DNA from: Combretum micranthum
Lineage: Eukaryota; Streptophyta; Magnoliopsida; Myrtales; Combretaceae
Reading direction: 5' to 3'
NCBI GenBank assembly: GCA_024138025.1
Contig: JAMXBD010000633.1
Location: 62,001 to 126,000 of the forward strand
Length of the DNA stretch: 64,000 nt
Of this stretch, positions 1-11,069 are shown piece by piece. Both the position numbers and the translations under genes were made by a program. How positions within the stretch are numbered: the first letter of the stretch is position 1; every line of letters starts with the position of its first letter. Under the pieces are notes generated by a model. That model had not been told where the DNA came from, did no database searches, and saw only the letters and a list, made by a program, of their open reading frames with translations.

Positions 1-1685
1 TTCTCATTATATCCTTTTTCTTTACTGGACGTTTTGTTTTTTTCATTCCTCTATCACTCGTGTATCATCCTCACCATCTCTCATGTTTTCTATTTTTTTC
101 TCACTGGCTCTTAACATTTCATCCTCCTGTTTCAACTTCTTTTGATCTTCATGTACTTGTTGTGGTGTCAAAGGTCTCAAATAGAATGTCTTTTAACCCT
201 ATCGCACTATATTTTTTTGGATGCCATTCATGAATAGCATCTCTATCGAACCGCTATGGTCTGTCAAATAAGATATGATACACATTCATGGGTACTATAT
301 CACACATCACCTCATCCTTTTAATTTCCCAAAGCGAATGCTAATTTCACCTGTTTATTCACCTTTACCTCTCTAGAATGATTTAGCCACTATAATTTATA
401 TGGATCAGGGTGTTTAAGTGTAGGCAGCTTAAGCATCTCTACTAAGTTAGCACTAATCACATTAGCACAACCACCCCCATCAATGATAAAACTGCAAACT
501 TTCCTTTTACTACAGCTTGGGTGTGAAAAATATTCTATCTTTGCTGCTTAAGCTCGCTCTCATCCACCTGTTGTGTAGTCAAGGTATGTCTAATAAGCAA
601 TGATAAATTTGAAGTATCCACCTCCTCATTATCATTTACATCCTCCAACTCAGGCATGTCATCATCATCTTCTTCACTCTCACTAGTCGTTTTATATTCG
701 CCATTACCTAAGGCAATCATAACTTTCTTATTAGGGCAACGAGAAATTATGTGTCTAACACCATTACACCTGAAACAATGTAATCCGCTCAAACAAGATT
801 GGGATTCAGGCTTATCTTTGGTTTATTAGGAGTTTCCTCATTTGGCAAAGCTTGAGTTGATTTTCCCTTCTGATTCTCCCTATCTCTTTCTTCTACTTTT
901 TCTTCCATGAAGTAGAAGAAGAACCTCCATAAGTATACTTCCCTTTTTTCCTGAGTTAGCTCTCAAATTTCAATGCCATATGGTTCATTTCTTTCAACTC
1001 CATATAATGTTGCAATTCTACCTTGTCTGCAATGTCTCTATTTAGCCTATTAAAAAATCTGGCCATAGTTGCTTCATCATCCTCCTTTATACCAATCTTC
1101 ATCATGAGTGTTTCCATTTCCATATAATATTTTTCTATGATCTTATTTCCTTGAGTAATTTCCTATAACTGATGGTATAGTCCCTATAGTAATGTGAGGG
1201 AACAACCTTTTTCTCATGATCTACGTCAACTCTCTCCATGTGCTAATTGGCTCATCTAAATTTCTTCTTCTATTAAGGGTAAGTTGATTCTACCATATGT
1301 TGGCATATCCACCGAACTTCACAATAGCCAATTTGACTTTTTTCTCCTCCGAATAGTTGTGCCAGGTAAAGATCAACTCAATTTTGCACTCCCACTCTAG
1401 ATAAGCATCTGGATCATTGCGGCCCTGAAAAGTTGGAATCTTGAATTTTATAGAATTCAAGTTAGTATCAATTTTCTCACCTCCTTGACCAGTGCTCATT
1501 TGTTAACTACTATTTCCTTTAGCCCTAATAGGCATCCTGTAATCTTGTTCATCATCAGAATCCGGCTCTCCCTTCGATTTCTATTGTTCAAGGCGATCCA
1601 TTCGTACCGTCGATCCCTGCAACATCTCTAACATTCAAGCCATATCACTAATCTCTTACCCCTCCTTCTTTGAGGTAGTTGACAT
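1..1685 (-). pseudogene. Degenerate gag-protease of the CRM-like element
   Basis: A start codon at 1685 opens MSTTSKKEG and then hits a stop, so gag is already broken near its N-terminus. Further on, 1290-1499 encodes a retrotransposon gag segment (FQGRNDPDAYLEWE, then KFGGYANIW). At about 736-777 an intact CCHC zinc knuckle is visible: CFRC, a histidine four residues on and a cysteine four after that, followed by an acidic linker (SESEEDDDDMPELED). At about 440-500 lies an aspartic protease motif, IDGGGCANVI, where DGG replaces the usual DTG/DSG; this variant is normal in some gypsy lineages. From there to position 1 the protease domain continues with several stops. Gag would package the RNA and the protease would process the polyprotein, but this copy cannot make either intact. 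Confidence 0.7.
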
Positions 1686-2252
1686 CTTGTGATGTTAGGA
1701 GATAACCAAACAAATAATAATAAAAAGGAAAAGAAACCTCAATTCACTCCCTCATGCGTATCTCTCGCAAAATATGATACTCAACTCTTGTGTGTCACTT
1801 AAACTCAAAAATACACTTAACACCTTGCCTCTCGATCATTCGTCTTATGGTTCTGTATCGAGCTTACATCCTCAATTCATGAATTTTCTTTCTTGTATTG
1901 TTCATTGCGATACTTCAATTCTTGATAATTATATAATAGGATCAAAATACTCCCAGAAATAGAAAACAGAGATGGATCGAAAATCCACTTGTGGCCTCCT
2001 TTCACACAAATCAATTCCTTCAATTTTTTTTATACAAAAACAATTCCCATAAATTTGTTCTCTTTTTTTTATATTTTTTCTTTTCTTTTTGATATTCTTT
2101 TCTTTTCTTTCATTTTTTTAATAAGAACCTTAAGAACAAATCAAACTACTAAACAAAAGGATTCAAATTGATAATATATATGGATGATATGAGTTAAGGT
2201 TTTGGATTGTCGTTCTCAAATCAAATAGAATTGGTGACTCTTAGAAAGCCTT
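1686..2252 (-). other. 5' untranslated leader of the CRM-like element
   Basis: This is the noncoding stretch between the primer-binding site and the gag start. It is T-rich on the plus strand and holds no supported gene. Short open frames here have no recognisable domains. Confidence 0.5.
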
Positions 2253-2264
2253 GCTCTAATACCA
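2253..2264 (-). other. Primer-binding site, initiator tRNA-Met type
   Basis: The minus strand reads TGGTATTAGAGC, one mismatch from the plant initiator tRNA-Met complement TGGTATCAGAGC. It lies three bases inside the LTR end at 2268, the standard place for minus-strand DNA priming. Confidence 0.8.
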
Positions 2265-2267
2265 ATA

Positions 2268-3092
2268 TGATGCATGCTAGGCACAGATTTGCAATTTCCT
2301 GAACTCTAAGAATCGATATGTGGACCTTGACTCAATGAAATATCTAGAATAGAATCACAGGTAAAATTGAATGTGATCCTGGATCTAAAAACTTCATGAA
2401 CCTTGGTATGAACTAATGGAAGAATCTTAACTCATTGGTTGAGTAATCCTAAGAATCTTGATATAGAGATCTCGACCCTGTTGGAAATACTGACTAAGAA
2501 CCTTGGTATAACAAAGGACACAACAAGAATATTCAAATTCTTGAAGAATTCACAAGCTTTCGAAATAACTTAAAGAGAAGAGTTTTCTCCTAACTGATTT
2601 CAATAATCAAAGTAATCTGTTCTTCGAACATATACAAAAGCATACATATAATAACCAAATGGAAACCCAAAAGACACAAAATAAAACATGTCTATCGACC
2701 AAACAAAGTTGGCAGCCTATGATACAAAAGTGGGCAGCCCTTAAAAACTTGAATCTGTATAATCTATACGCCGACTAAAAGCCGGCAGTGTAAACCCAAA
2801 AGTCGACGGTGTTGGGACCAAAACTGGTAACTTTGGGTCGGTTTTAATTTTGTTAATCCTTAACACCATCCGATATAATGAAGTTGCTCGGATCTTCATC
2901 ATTTCGCCCCATAATGTTCAATAACTTATTTCTCCTTTCGTAGTTAACTCAATGTGCTTCGCTTGATCCTCCATGAAGTTCTTGCAGTAACCATTGAATT
3001 CATCCCGAAGTTTCTTAGCTCGATTTCGTGTTATCATGCCTTTGGGTACTTGAACTCATTGTAATGAGCTCAGTGTAAGCGAGTCTTCATCA
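2268..3092 (-). repeat. 5' LTR of the CRM-like element, with polyprotein tail
   Basis: On the minus strand the LTR begins TGATGAAGACTCG at 3092 and ends GCATCA at 2268, just before the primer-binding site, about 825 bp. Its first ~200 bp can be read in one frame, with two stops, as a polyprotein C-terminus: DEDSLTLSSLQ, then KGMITRNRAKKLRDEFN and a charged tail. This resembles the CR-motif region of CRM polyproteins, which is known to extend into the 3' LTR. The partner LTR is not in the window, so boundaries rest on the PBS, the TG/CA ends and the break in the neighbouring copia frame. Confidence 0.7.
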
Positions 3093-4568
3093 GATGAACT
3101 CATGAAATTTTAAACACCACTGTCGAGAGGCTTATTTCAATCCATATATAGATTTATTAAGCTTGCAGACTAAATGCTGACCATCACTAGAGGAGAATCC
3201 TTTGGGTTATTTCATGCAAACTTTTTCCTCTATATCACCATTGAGGAATGTTGTTTTCACATCCATTTGATGTAACTAAAATCAAAATGATCTACTAGTG
3301 CCATAATCATATGGAAAGAATCTTTTTTAGATACAAGAGAAAATGTCTCCGTGTAGTCTATTCCTTCCGTCTAAGTCAACCCTTTGATAACGAGTCTTGC
3401 CTTCTATCTCTCAATGTTTCCTTATGAATCTTTCTTTATCTTAAAGACTCATATGCATCCAATGGCTTTTACACCATTAGCAACTCAACGAGATCTCAGA
3501 CTCGACTGGATGCCATAGAATCCATCCTATCTTTCATGGCGTTGTACCATAGCTTCGATTCCTTAGAACTCATGGCCTGTGAAAACGTTTCAGGGTCATC
3601 TTTAACTCCATTGGTATAGTTCAATTCTTGTAGATACACTACATAATCATTAGGAGTTACTGATTTTCCAACTCTAGTAGATCTCTTCATGTTGTACCAT
3701 CATCCTCTCGAGGAACTTGTTGCTAAACCTATTGTTAAACAATTTCTTATTGTTCCTTATTTACAACTTGATCCACTAGATCAATATCAGCAGCTTGTGG
3801 AACTTTAGTAGTTGGTTGCCTAACACCCATTCCAACTTAAAGGGTGTGAACAACAATCAATCGATCACTTAAACCGGAGGATTGAGCTTCATAAAGGTCC
3901 TTTTCAAAAACTACGTCTTAAAATTGACCACTCCCACTGATCAAGTCATTTTCAAGAAATTTTTCATTTCTCTATTCCACAATCCTAGTGTTATGAGATG
4001 GACAATAGCATCTATACCCTTTAAACCTATTAGGCTATTAGCATATCTAATGAAATACCCAGTAATGGTCCTTAAGTCTAGCTTCTTCTCTTATGGGTTA
4101 TAAATTCTCACTTTAGACAAGCATCCCAAACGCATATATGCCTCAAACTTGGTTTCCTAACCCTTAAATAACTCAAAAGGTGTCTTTGGGACAGCCTTGG
4201 TTGGAACTTAGTTTAATATTACACAACCATCCTTAGTACTTTAGTCCACAAGAACTAAGGTAGTTTTGTGTTACTCCTCATAATTCTCACCATGTCCATT
4301 AGAGTTTGATTTCTTTTTTCTGCTATACCATTTTGATCCGGAGAACCAAGCATAGTGTATTGGCAATGATCCTATGTTCCTAAAGAAACTTCACAAATGG
4401 ACTAGGTGCTTATCCATTCTCTGTGTATCTACCATAGTACTCTCTAACTCTATATAATCTCACAATTTTAATCTATTTTCCACATTGATTTTCCACTTCA
4501 ACCTTAAAAAATTTAAAGCAATCCAAGGCTTCATCCTTGAAATAAAGTGAGCAAAGACACATATATTG

Positions 4569-4830
4569 CTAATAATCGTCTATGAAGGTGATGAAGTATT
4601 TTGGACCATTTGCATCCATGGTTGGACAACAAATATCTATGTGTATGATCTTTAATAGGTTTATGCTCCTCTTTGTACGCTTTTTTAACTTATTAGTTTT
4701 CTTACCCTTAATGCAATCCAAACAAGTCTCAAAATCAACAAAATCCAAAGTAATAAATATACCTTCATTTACCAATCTTTTAATTCTCTCAATGGAGATG
4801 TATCCCAATCTCGGTGCCACAACATAAAGG
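4569..4830 (-). pseudogene. Copia GAG-pre-integrase and start of integrase core
   Basis: This is the longest clear open piece of the copia polyprotein. It carries the RLGxxSxxxIKxLV pre-integrase signature, the CxxC zinc-binding part of the integrase N-terminus (ETCLDCIKGK), and the first integrase core strand with catalytic aspartates (HIDICCP, FITFIDDY). The second HHCC histidine is replaced (APRLGY where family members have HxRLGH). The frame ends soon after, so no functional integrase can be made. Confidence 0.75.
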
Positions 4831-5280
4831 ATTCCTCATTTACAACACATCATTCTAACCCAGCAGTAACATGCATAGAATTATAAGCAGCAGCATTTTG
4901 TAATTGAATAGAGTAAAGACATCAAACAACGTACCATAACCAATAATTTTAGATTTATTGGGTAAACTAAAACCAGAATTTGAAAAATTAAAGAAAAAAC
5001 CCAAAGGTACAAGTCTTGAAATAGAAATCAAGTCCATAGAGGAACTTCGAACATAAAAGGTCTTTTCTAAATGAAAAATAAAACCACTGCTTAAAACTAA
5101 ACTACAAGTGCCAACAGCTTCCACATGTAAACTTATCTTGCTTCTTGAATAGATGTATTGTTCATTTCCCACTGGCTTCCTTAGGTTTTGGGTATCCTGC
5201 ATGGTATTAGAAACATGGATTGTAGAACTAATCATTCCTCCATGTATTATGATTAACATTGGCCATATTAGATTCATAAC

Positions 5281-5294
5281 AAAAAAAAAAAAAA
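5281..5294. repeat. Poly(A) run inside the copia remnant
   Basis: A run of about 14-15 A on the plus strand (T on the coding strand) lies between the protease and zinc-knuckle segments. It is one of the frame-breaking lesions in the element. Confidence 0.6.
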
Positions 5295-6702
5295 TGGAGT
5301 ACCTTTCTTGTTGAGCTAGTTCTTAAACTTAAAGCAGTCTTTCTTCATGTGTCCTTTCTTCTTACAGAATAAACACTTTGACTCTTTCTTTATCATTGGC
5401 TTAGGAGAATCTTGCCTTTTCTCTTATTATTAGCATCACCATACCTTTTCTTTTTAAGAACAGTTCAGTTCATCCTTTCACCCTCTTTCATTGTCAATCT
5501 TTCCTCTTTTTATACAAACACATGGTTAACAATTTATTAATCGACCACTTGTCCTTATGTGTATTATAAGAAATTTTGAAAGGACCGTATTATTGGGGTA
5601 GAGTGTATCGAATGTAATGCACCAAGAAAGATTCTGATATGGTAACCTCCAAGGCTTTAGCTGAGCCGCTATGTCCCTCATGCACATGACATGATCACAC
5701 ACTCCCCTTATCTCAGTGAGCCTCATGGATGACAATTGAATAATCAAGATGCTGGCAAAGGCCTTGTTAGATGTAGCAAATTGCTTTCAATGGCTTTCAA
5801 AAGATCCTTAGCCGTATTATGTTGTTTGACAAAACCAAGGATATAAGCATATATTTTGGTCTTTATGAACATCATGGAGAGGCGATTAGATCTCTCCTAT
5901 TTTTCATAAAAAGCAATAGCATCTGGAGTATTGGTTACAATAATACCCTATGGTTCAGCTTTCCTAATAGCATAACATACATCCATCCAGCCCAAATGGA
6001 GGAGAATTCTCTCTTTCCATACTGTAATACGCTAAAATTTCATCAAGGTGTATACAACCCCACATAAGTTTTATATATTATACGCATAGGTTTCCTTAGA
6101 AGATTTGTTTATATCAAACATTTGCTACTCAATTTTAACTTATGAAATCGTTCAATTAGATTCTCAAAACAACTGGATTTAAACTTTCAAAATAAACTTT
6201 TTCCAAAAAAACATTTAAATAACTACTCTCATAAGTAGATTAACTTTTAAAACCAAAACCACACCATCATTTATTCTATATCAAAGAATAGAACATGATG
6301 GTAAAACAAAAGCATAAAAACTTAAATTACAAAACTTAGGCTCCATCAGGCTATCAAAAGAATATTACAAATTCTCAAGGAATAATCTAGCCTTAAACAA
6401 AAGAAAACAAAATAAAATCTCGAGATCTTAGTTCGCTCACACTCCAATAATTCCTCCCTAACATCCCATACCCTTGAAACAAATATTATCACCAACACCA
6501 CCATTCTAAACTTCATCATCATTATTATTTCATCATCACCGACACCCAATCCGTCATCATCACAAAAAGACAACACCTGGAAAGAAGACGACGACAACAA
6601 TAATTAGCCAAAGCCCAGTACACAATAACATAACCATACGCGAAGTGACACACGAGCTTAACTAAATGCAATGCGGTAATGAAATGTTATCATATGTAAA
6701 TT

Positions 6703-6748
6703 AAATTAAGTAAATCAACACTGGGTAATTAAGTAAATCAACACTGGG
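6703..6748. repeat. 23-bp tandem repeat, two copies
   Basis: Two adjacent copies differ by one base; the shared core is TTAAGTAAATCAACACTGGG (20 bases). Confidence 0.8.
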
Positions 6749-8638
6749 CACTTACAGTCCGATTACACTCCTAGGAATATGGGGTTCCTGAGTAATAGTA
6801 GATACTTAGGGGATTGATATAAACAGCATGAAAACCTATATCTCCTATATCTAACTAAAAAAGAAAATAGCCTTAAACAAGGTTCACAGTCATTACACAC
6901 TATCTACCCATCACAGTCCATAATATAATAGCACTCAACCTGTCCCATAAACGTAAACCCTACTATATTACTTCTTCCCAATCAAGATAGACGTTACGCC
7001 GATATCGTTTGCCCCATTAGCTACCTACTGAGCCATTTATAAATTGCCATTGCATCATGGTATTTTTCATTGCATCATGAAATGGAGGTAGCATAAGCGC
7101 CTAACTATGTGCCTTGCTCGGGATAAGGTAGTCGTTCCCCGGACCAGATCTAATGGCACAAGCATAAGTAACACTCGATTATTAAAGCCGTCTTTAAGTT
7201 TTAGTTCATTAGATGCCTATCATAGTATACAACACACAAGTTACTATATACCTCATAACATATGAAATCCAAATAGAAACAGAAGGGCAATCAGAATCCA
7301 TTTAGAAGATAAATCAGGTATCCATGTCTGTAGATTCAAGAATTAAACTCATATAATATAGGAATTTAAATTAATTATTCACTTATATCAAACTTATTTT
7401 ATAACTCTATTTGATCAGACACTAATTAGGAACCGCACCATGGCTACAAAGACCGCCCCGCCAAGATACAAACAATTCTCCATTGTTTGTCAAAGTATTT
7501 TTTTTTTCTCTTTTTTTATGATTCATTCATTATAAAAACATCATCATGTCATTCATATTTAAAAACATTCAAATTCAAAGCAAATAAACATTTGAGACAA
7601 TATATTCCCCATGTTATTCATGGTTTAACCTAACACGTTAATCTAAGTGAATTCCAAGTTAAACTTATATTATCTTAATCTTAGCTAAATTGATTAAACT
7701 TAATCAATTTAATTCACTTTAACTCATTGAGGTCCATTAGTTAAGTTGAATTTAGGTTTTTTAGCTAAGTTCCTTTTATACTTAACTTCATATACTTAAC
7801 TAATAAACACACAATTTTAACTTGATTTGGATATGTTGCAGCTTAAAACAATTAAAAATTAGGCATTGATACTTTTAGAATTTTCAAAAACTTAAAACAT
7901 AAAAATTATAGAAATCTTTTAAACTTTCCGTAGCATCTTAAATCACCTCAATTTGAGTTCGGATGAAAAGTTATGATCAAAATAGTGTCGTGACCAGAGA
8001 GAAGCACGATAAGATACATTATCCCATGTTCTAGCCCTGGTGTTATGGAAAACATGTATTTTTTTTTTTTTTTTAGTTTTTTAGGTTAGAGAAAAGCATG
8101 GGTAGATAGGGGATGCCGTGTATTGGTTGTGCTTCTCCTCAGGTAGGTTAAAAACATATATTTTCAAGCAATAGTAAGGAGCACGACTTAGTATAATGTC
8201 CCGTGTTTACTCCGTGCTCTTTGTCCTATTCTTTGTTTCGAAAACTTTACTTGTTTTATCACTTATTTACATCATTTTTCATCATCTAACATCTTATACT
8301 CTAGAAACAAGCCTAGAATCATCATATGTAATATCTATATTCATGTTTTTACTTCATGGAAGGCTAGCCTATGAGAAAGACACATATGGTAACTAACTAT
8401 TTAATGGAAGGCTAGCCTTTAGTAGTAGGTTAAAACACTAAGAGGTTGTTCCAGCAATTCATTTGCCTTTGAGAAAAGACATGACTAAACTATTGGCATT
8501 TTGCTTAGTCTAGCCTTATAACTTGTTCAATTCCCATAGGAAGTCAGACATGGCCTAAATAGTTCTACCAATGTACCAAATAAGTAGGTCTGGACTTAAC
8601 TAGCTAATGTTTAATATGATCTATCAACAATTATTTTA

Positions 8639-8640
<2 letters not shown>

Positions 8641-8671
<31 letters not shown>
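8641..8671. repeat. TTA microsatellite
   Basis: About ten perfect TTA units, followed by an interrupted continuation. Confidence 0.95.
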
Positions 8672-9010
8672 CGTTATTATTTAATAATTTTTACAAGGTA
8701 GGTATACAATATCCTAGAACATATATTTTGTGTACCTTAAAAAATAGATTTTAAGGTGAATTTAGAGTATAATGATCCCCATGTACTCATACATACTCTA
8801 TTAGAGTACGTTCCAAGAAAATTGTATTAAGAATATACTCTATAACTTTCAATAGCTATACAAAACATAGTTGGTTAAGTAGGGTATTATAGGGTAAAAG
8901 ATATTATAAGGTTATGTACTCATCTCTAAACACTATCATAGGATGTTTTGGAGGGGCAAGATTACGATAAAAATGTCAATCATATTTATAAAGAAGCAAA
9001 AGTAGGTAGA

Positions 9011-9019
9011 CTCTTAGGA
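9011..9019. repeat. Target site duplication, left (Pack-MULE candidate)
   Basis: CTCTTAGGA precedes the left terminal inverted repeat; CTCTTAGTA follows the right one at 10230-10238. Eight of nine bases match, the length expected for Mutator-like elements. Confidence 0.6.
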
Positions 9020-9020
9020 T

Positions 9021-9187
9021 GGGTTAATTTCATGGACGATACCTAGACTTTTTTTAATATAATATAAATGCATCTAAACAAAATTTTTGCACAAGAAAAT
9101 ACTTAAAATTTGTAAATCTTGCACCCATGGTACTTTTGGCCAAAATCTAGCCAAAAGTTTAGCTATATGATACAGTAATAGGGAATC
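9021..9187 (+). repeat. Left terminal inverted repeat
   Basis: Begins GGGTTAATTTCATGGACG and ends at GGGAATC; pairs with 10079-10229 with roughly three quarters of bases matching by eye, plus a gap of about 15 bases. Confidence 0.75.
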
Positions 9188-9252
9188 TATATTAAAAAAT
9201 TAATTTTTCTCTCCCACGCTAGCATATCTATTCTTTTTTTTTTTTAAATTTC

Positions 9253-9272
9253 CTCTCTCTCTCTCTCTCTCT
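9253..9272. repeat. CT microsatellite
   Basis: A perfect CT run inside the captured segment; CT-rich tracts are common in plant 5' UTRs. Confidence 0.9.
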
Positions 9273-9410
9273 TTCTACACTATGCATCATCATCTCTCTC
9301 TCTTTACTACACTTCTCTTGTGATGCTTTATTAATATCATTCATGACTTGTCTTGAGAGTGAGTAACAATAAAAAAACTCCTCCCATCCCATTCCATGTT
9401 AGCAACTTAA

Positions 9411-10004
9411 CCACAATGGCTAAAAATCTCACTTCAAGACCCTCACACCATCACTACAAAGCTTAAAGTAAAACAACTCCATGCACAAGTCATCAAACAC
9501 AAAGGATTCTCTTCCACATTCTCAACTACTGTCCTCTCTACGTACTTAGATTTAAACCTCTTACGCGACTTCGTCTCCATCTTCAAGACCGTCCATTCAC
9601 CTTTTGTTCTAGCTTGGAAATCACTCATAAATTACTTCGCTTCAAATGGGTTTTTCTTAGATTCTCTTGCTTGTTTTGCAAGAATGCTTGCTCTGGGGAG
9701 ATACCCAAATCACAACATGTCTCCATTTGTATTGAATCTTGTGGTTTTTTTTTTTTTAATGGATTTGAGGTTAGGTGAGTGTGTCCATGGTTTTGCTGTT
9801 AAGCTTGGTCTAGACTTTGATTTTTATACCAATAATGCTCTTGTGAATATGTATGCAAAGTTTCAACCTTTAGTTGGAAATTATGGGTTTGAGCATTTCA
9901 CATGCCAGGTGTTCAATAAGATTCCTAAACCAATAGCACATTGTAGGATGGGTTTCTCTGTTACTTCTGCTAGTAAGTATGCAGTGAATGATACCTTGGG
10001 TTAA
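9411..10004 (+). pseudogene. Captured N-terminal fragment of a PPR protein
   Basis: One frame is open from 9411 to the stop at 10002-10004, about 197 codons, but with no in-frame start near its beginning: an ATG at 9416 is one base out of frame and the first in-frame ATG is 9684. The translation carries classic PLS-type PPR phrases: KVKQLHAQVIKHKGF, VLAWKSLINYFASNGFFLDS, MDLRLGECVHGFAVKLGLD and TNNALVNMYAKF. It resembles the N-terminus of the Arabidopsis PCMP-H/DYW protein family, At3g23330 type, by memory of the family. Such proteins edit or process organelle RNA. This fragment stops after two or three repeats, lacks the E/DYW end, and a run of 12-13 T replaces expected residues at about 9747, so it is not a working gene. 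Confidence 0.8.
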
Positions 10005-10078
10005 TTTAACGATGGAATAGGTTTAATTGATGCGTCTATGTCAAGAGAATATGTTGGAGAGACTCTTAAAGATGGATT

Positions 10079-10229
10079 GGATTCCCTATCACATCAGTAT
10101 ATCACCAAACTTTTGGTCGAATTTCAGCCAAAAGTTAAAAAAATTTAGTATTTTCTTGTACAAAACTTTTATTTAGATATATTTATGTTATATTCAAAAA
10201 AGTTTAGGTACCATCAGTGAAATTAACCC
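10079..10229 (-). repeat. Right terminal inverted repeat
   Basis: Runs GGATTCCCTATCAC... to TGAAATTAACCC, the reverse complement of the left repeat at 9021-9187, lacking about 15 bases of its middle. Confidence 0.75.
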
Positions 10230-10238
10230 CTCTTAGTA
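10230..10238. repeat. Target site duplication, right (Pack-MULE candidate)
   Basis: CTCTTAGTA, matching CTCTTAGGA at 9011-9019 except one base. Confidence 0.6.
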
Positions 10239-10391
10239 CACTTATTTTTAGGATTATCTTGTATTAATGATGTAACACATATGAACTGCTTTCTTACCTG
10301 TCATAATAGTAATAAAGGATGTTAAAATACTTGTATTTGTCTCTCTCTTTTTTCTCCCCCTTACTAGAATAACAATAGCAGCTAGAGGGAC

Positions 10392-11069
10392 TAGGAATGC
10401 AATAGGAGCGGATTTGGCACGGATCATATAAAACCTAAACCCAACCTACTTTCCTATAGGACTTTTCCAAACTCGACCTGAAACCTTATAGGGTTTTTTA
10501 ATTATCATATCAAAGCCCGCCTCTATAGGGTCTCTATCCTTTTTTTTTAATTCTTTAAATTTTTTTCGCTATTATCTTTTAAAGGATTTATTTCAAAGTG
10601 ACAAAATCTTACAATTCACCCATTCCATTTATTTATTTCAATTAAGAAAAAAGAGGGAAAAAATTCAACTAGATAACATATTTAGTGTACATTAGAAAAT
10701 ATAAACTAGTATGTTCTATGCTAAAATTGGAAAGGTGACGTGAACATTAAGAAATATGAATGTACCGATTGCTCAACAATCTAATTAAATTATAAAAATT
10801 CCATCCCCGATATATAGTTCATATAATCGTCTTTTGCTAAAATTTTGTCTCCATAAATTTTTTGTTTTAGGGTTGTTTGTTTAAATTTAAATTTTTTATA
10901 ATATAATTATTCTATATATAACTATGACCCATGACCCAATCCTAAACGTTATAGGGTTACAAAAATTTTCCCAAACCCATCCCAAACCCTTACGGTTAGA
11001 CCTTACAGGGTTTTTTAACGAATTGAGTAGGTCGAATATTCTATAACGACATGCCCAGTTGGATTCCTA
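10392..11069. mobile_element. Possible hAT-like non-autonomous element
   Basis: The left end TAGGAATGCAATAGGAGCGG and the right end read in reverse, TAGGAATCCAACTGGGCATG, form an imperfect inverted repeat. Both sub-terminal regions contain repeated short AGGGTTT/CCCAAACC-type motifs, a pattern common near hAT ends. The 8-bp flanks (AGAGGGAC, AAGGGGAG) match at only five positions, so the target duplication is weak. No transposase is present. Confidence 0.4.

Larger units (their letters stand above)
1..3092 (-). mobile_element. Ty3/gypsy LTR retrotransposon, CRM-like, 5' part only
   Basis: The minus strand reads, from right to left, 5' LTR, primer-binding site, untranslated leader, gag with zinc knuckle, then protease, and runs off the window edge before reverse transcriptase. 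The protease has a DGG active site (IDGGGCANVI) and the LTR begins TGATG and contains the end of the polyprotein with an ITRNRAKKL motif. Both traits are known from the CRM lineage of plant chromoviruses, so that is the likely clade, although RT is not visible to confirm it. Coding frames carry stops. The right boundary cuts a copia reverse transcriptase, so this is the younger, nested element. Its 3' LTR and left target duplication lie outside the window. Confidence 0.75.
3093..6140 (-). mobile_element. Degenerate Ty1/copia element interrupted in RT
   Basis: The minus strand reads gag, zinc knuckle, protease, GAG-pre-integrase, integrase, reverse transcriptase, the copia order. Gag at about 5400-6060 includes KERILLHLGWMD and MCMRDIAAQLKPW. 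A CCHC knuckle (CLFCKKKGHMKKDC) lies at 5333-5374. Pre-integrase/integrase lies at about 4569-4830 (RLGYISIERIKRLV, then HIDICCP and YFITFIDDY). RT spans 3093-3700 with MDVKTTFLNGDIEEKV and then SIYGLK, a stop, ASRQW. The RT frame stops abruptly at 3093, where the CRM-like LTR begins; the YVDD box, RNase H and 3' LTR must lie left of the window if they survive. Stops and frameshifts occur throughout. No 5' LTR or primer-binding site was found to the right. Confidence 0.8.
6141..9010. other. Gene-free AT-rich stretch
   Basis: No coding region, LTR pair or TIR could be supported. The stretch holds short random open frames, a 23-bp tandem repeat and a TTA microsatellite. The part at 6900-7200 and 7960-8220 is less AT-rich and may be old retrotransposon noncoding DNA, but no diagnostic motif was found. 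Confidence 0.5.
9020..10229 (+). mobile_element. TIR transposon carrying a PPR gene fragment (Pack-MULE-like)
   Basis: The ends form long imperfect inverted repeats: 9021-9187 (GGGTTAATTTCA... to GGGAATC) pairs with 10079-10229 read in reverse. The match holds over about 150 bp with an internal gap, and a near-perfect 9-bp target duplication flanks it. Inside there is no transposase; instead there is a 5'UTR-like CT-rich segment and an exon fragment of a plant pentatricopeptide repeat gene. Long TIRs, a 9-bp duplication and a captured host gene piece together fit the Pack-MULE class of non-autonomous Mutator-like elements. One extra T lies between the left duplication and the GGG end. Confidence 0.7.

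Noticed and set aside
2268..2901. LTR ending at the TGATGAAGATCC near 2901
   Set aside because: The next ~190 bp still read as polyprotein tail, and the copia RT frame resumes only at 3093, so the TGATG at 3092 fits better.
6346..6600. 84-codon minus-strand open frame
   Set aside because: Low-complexity sequence with no family resemblance, no neighbouring exons, in a gene-free stretch.
9684..10004. 106-codon start-to-stop frame as an intact small gene
   Set aside because: It is only the end of a longer open fragment homologous to the N-terminus of a PPR protein and lies inside a TIR element.
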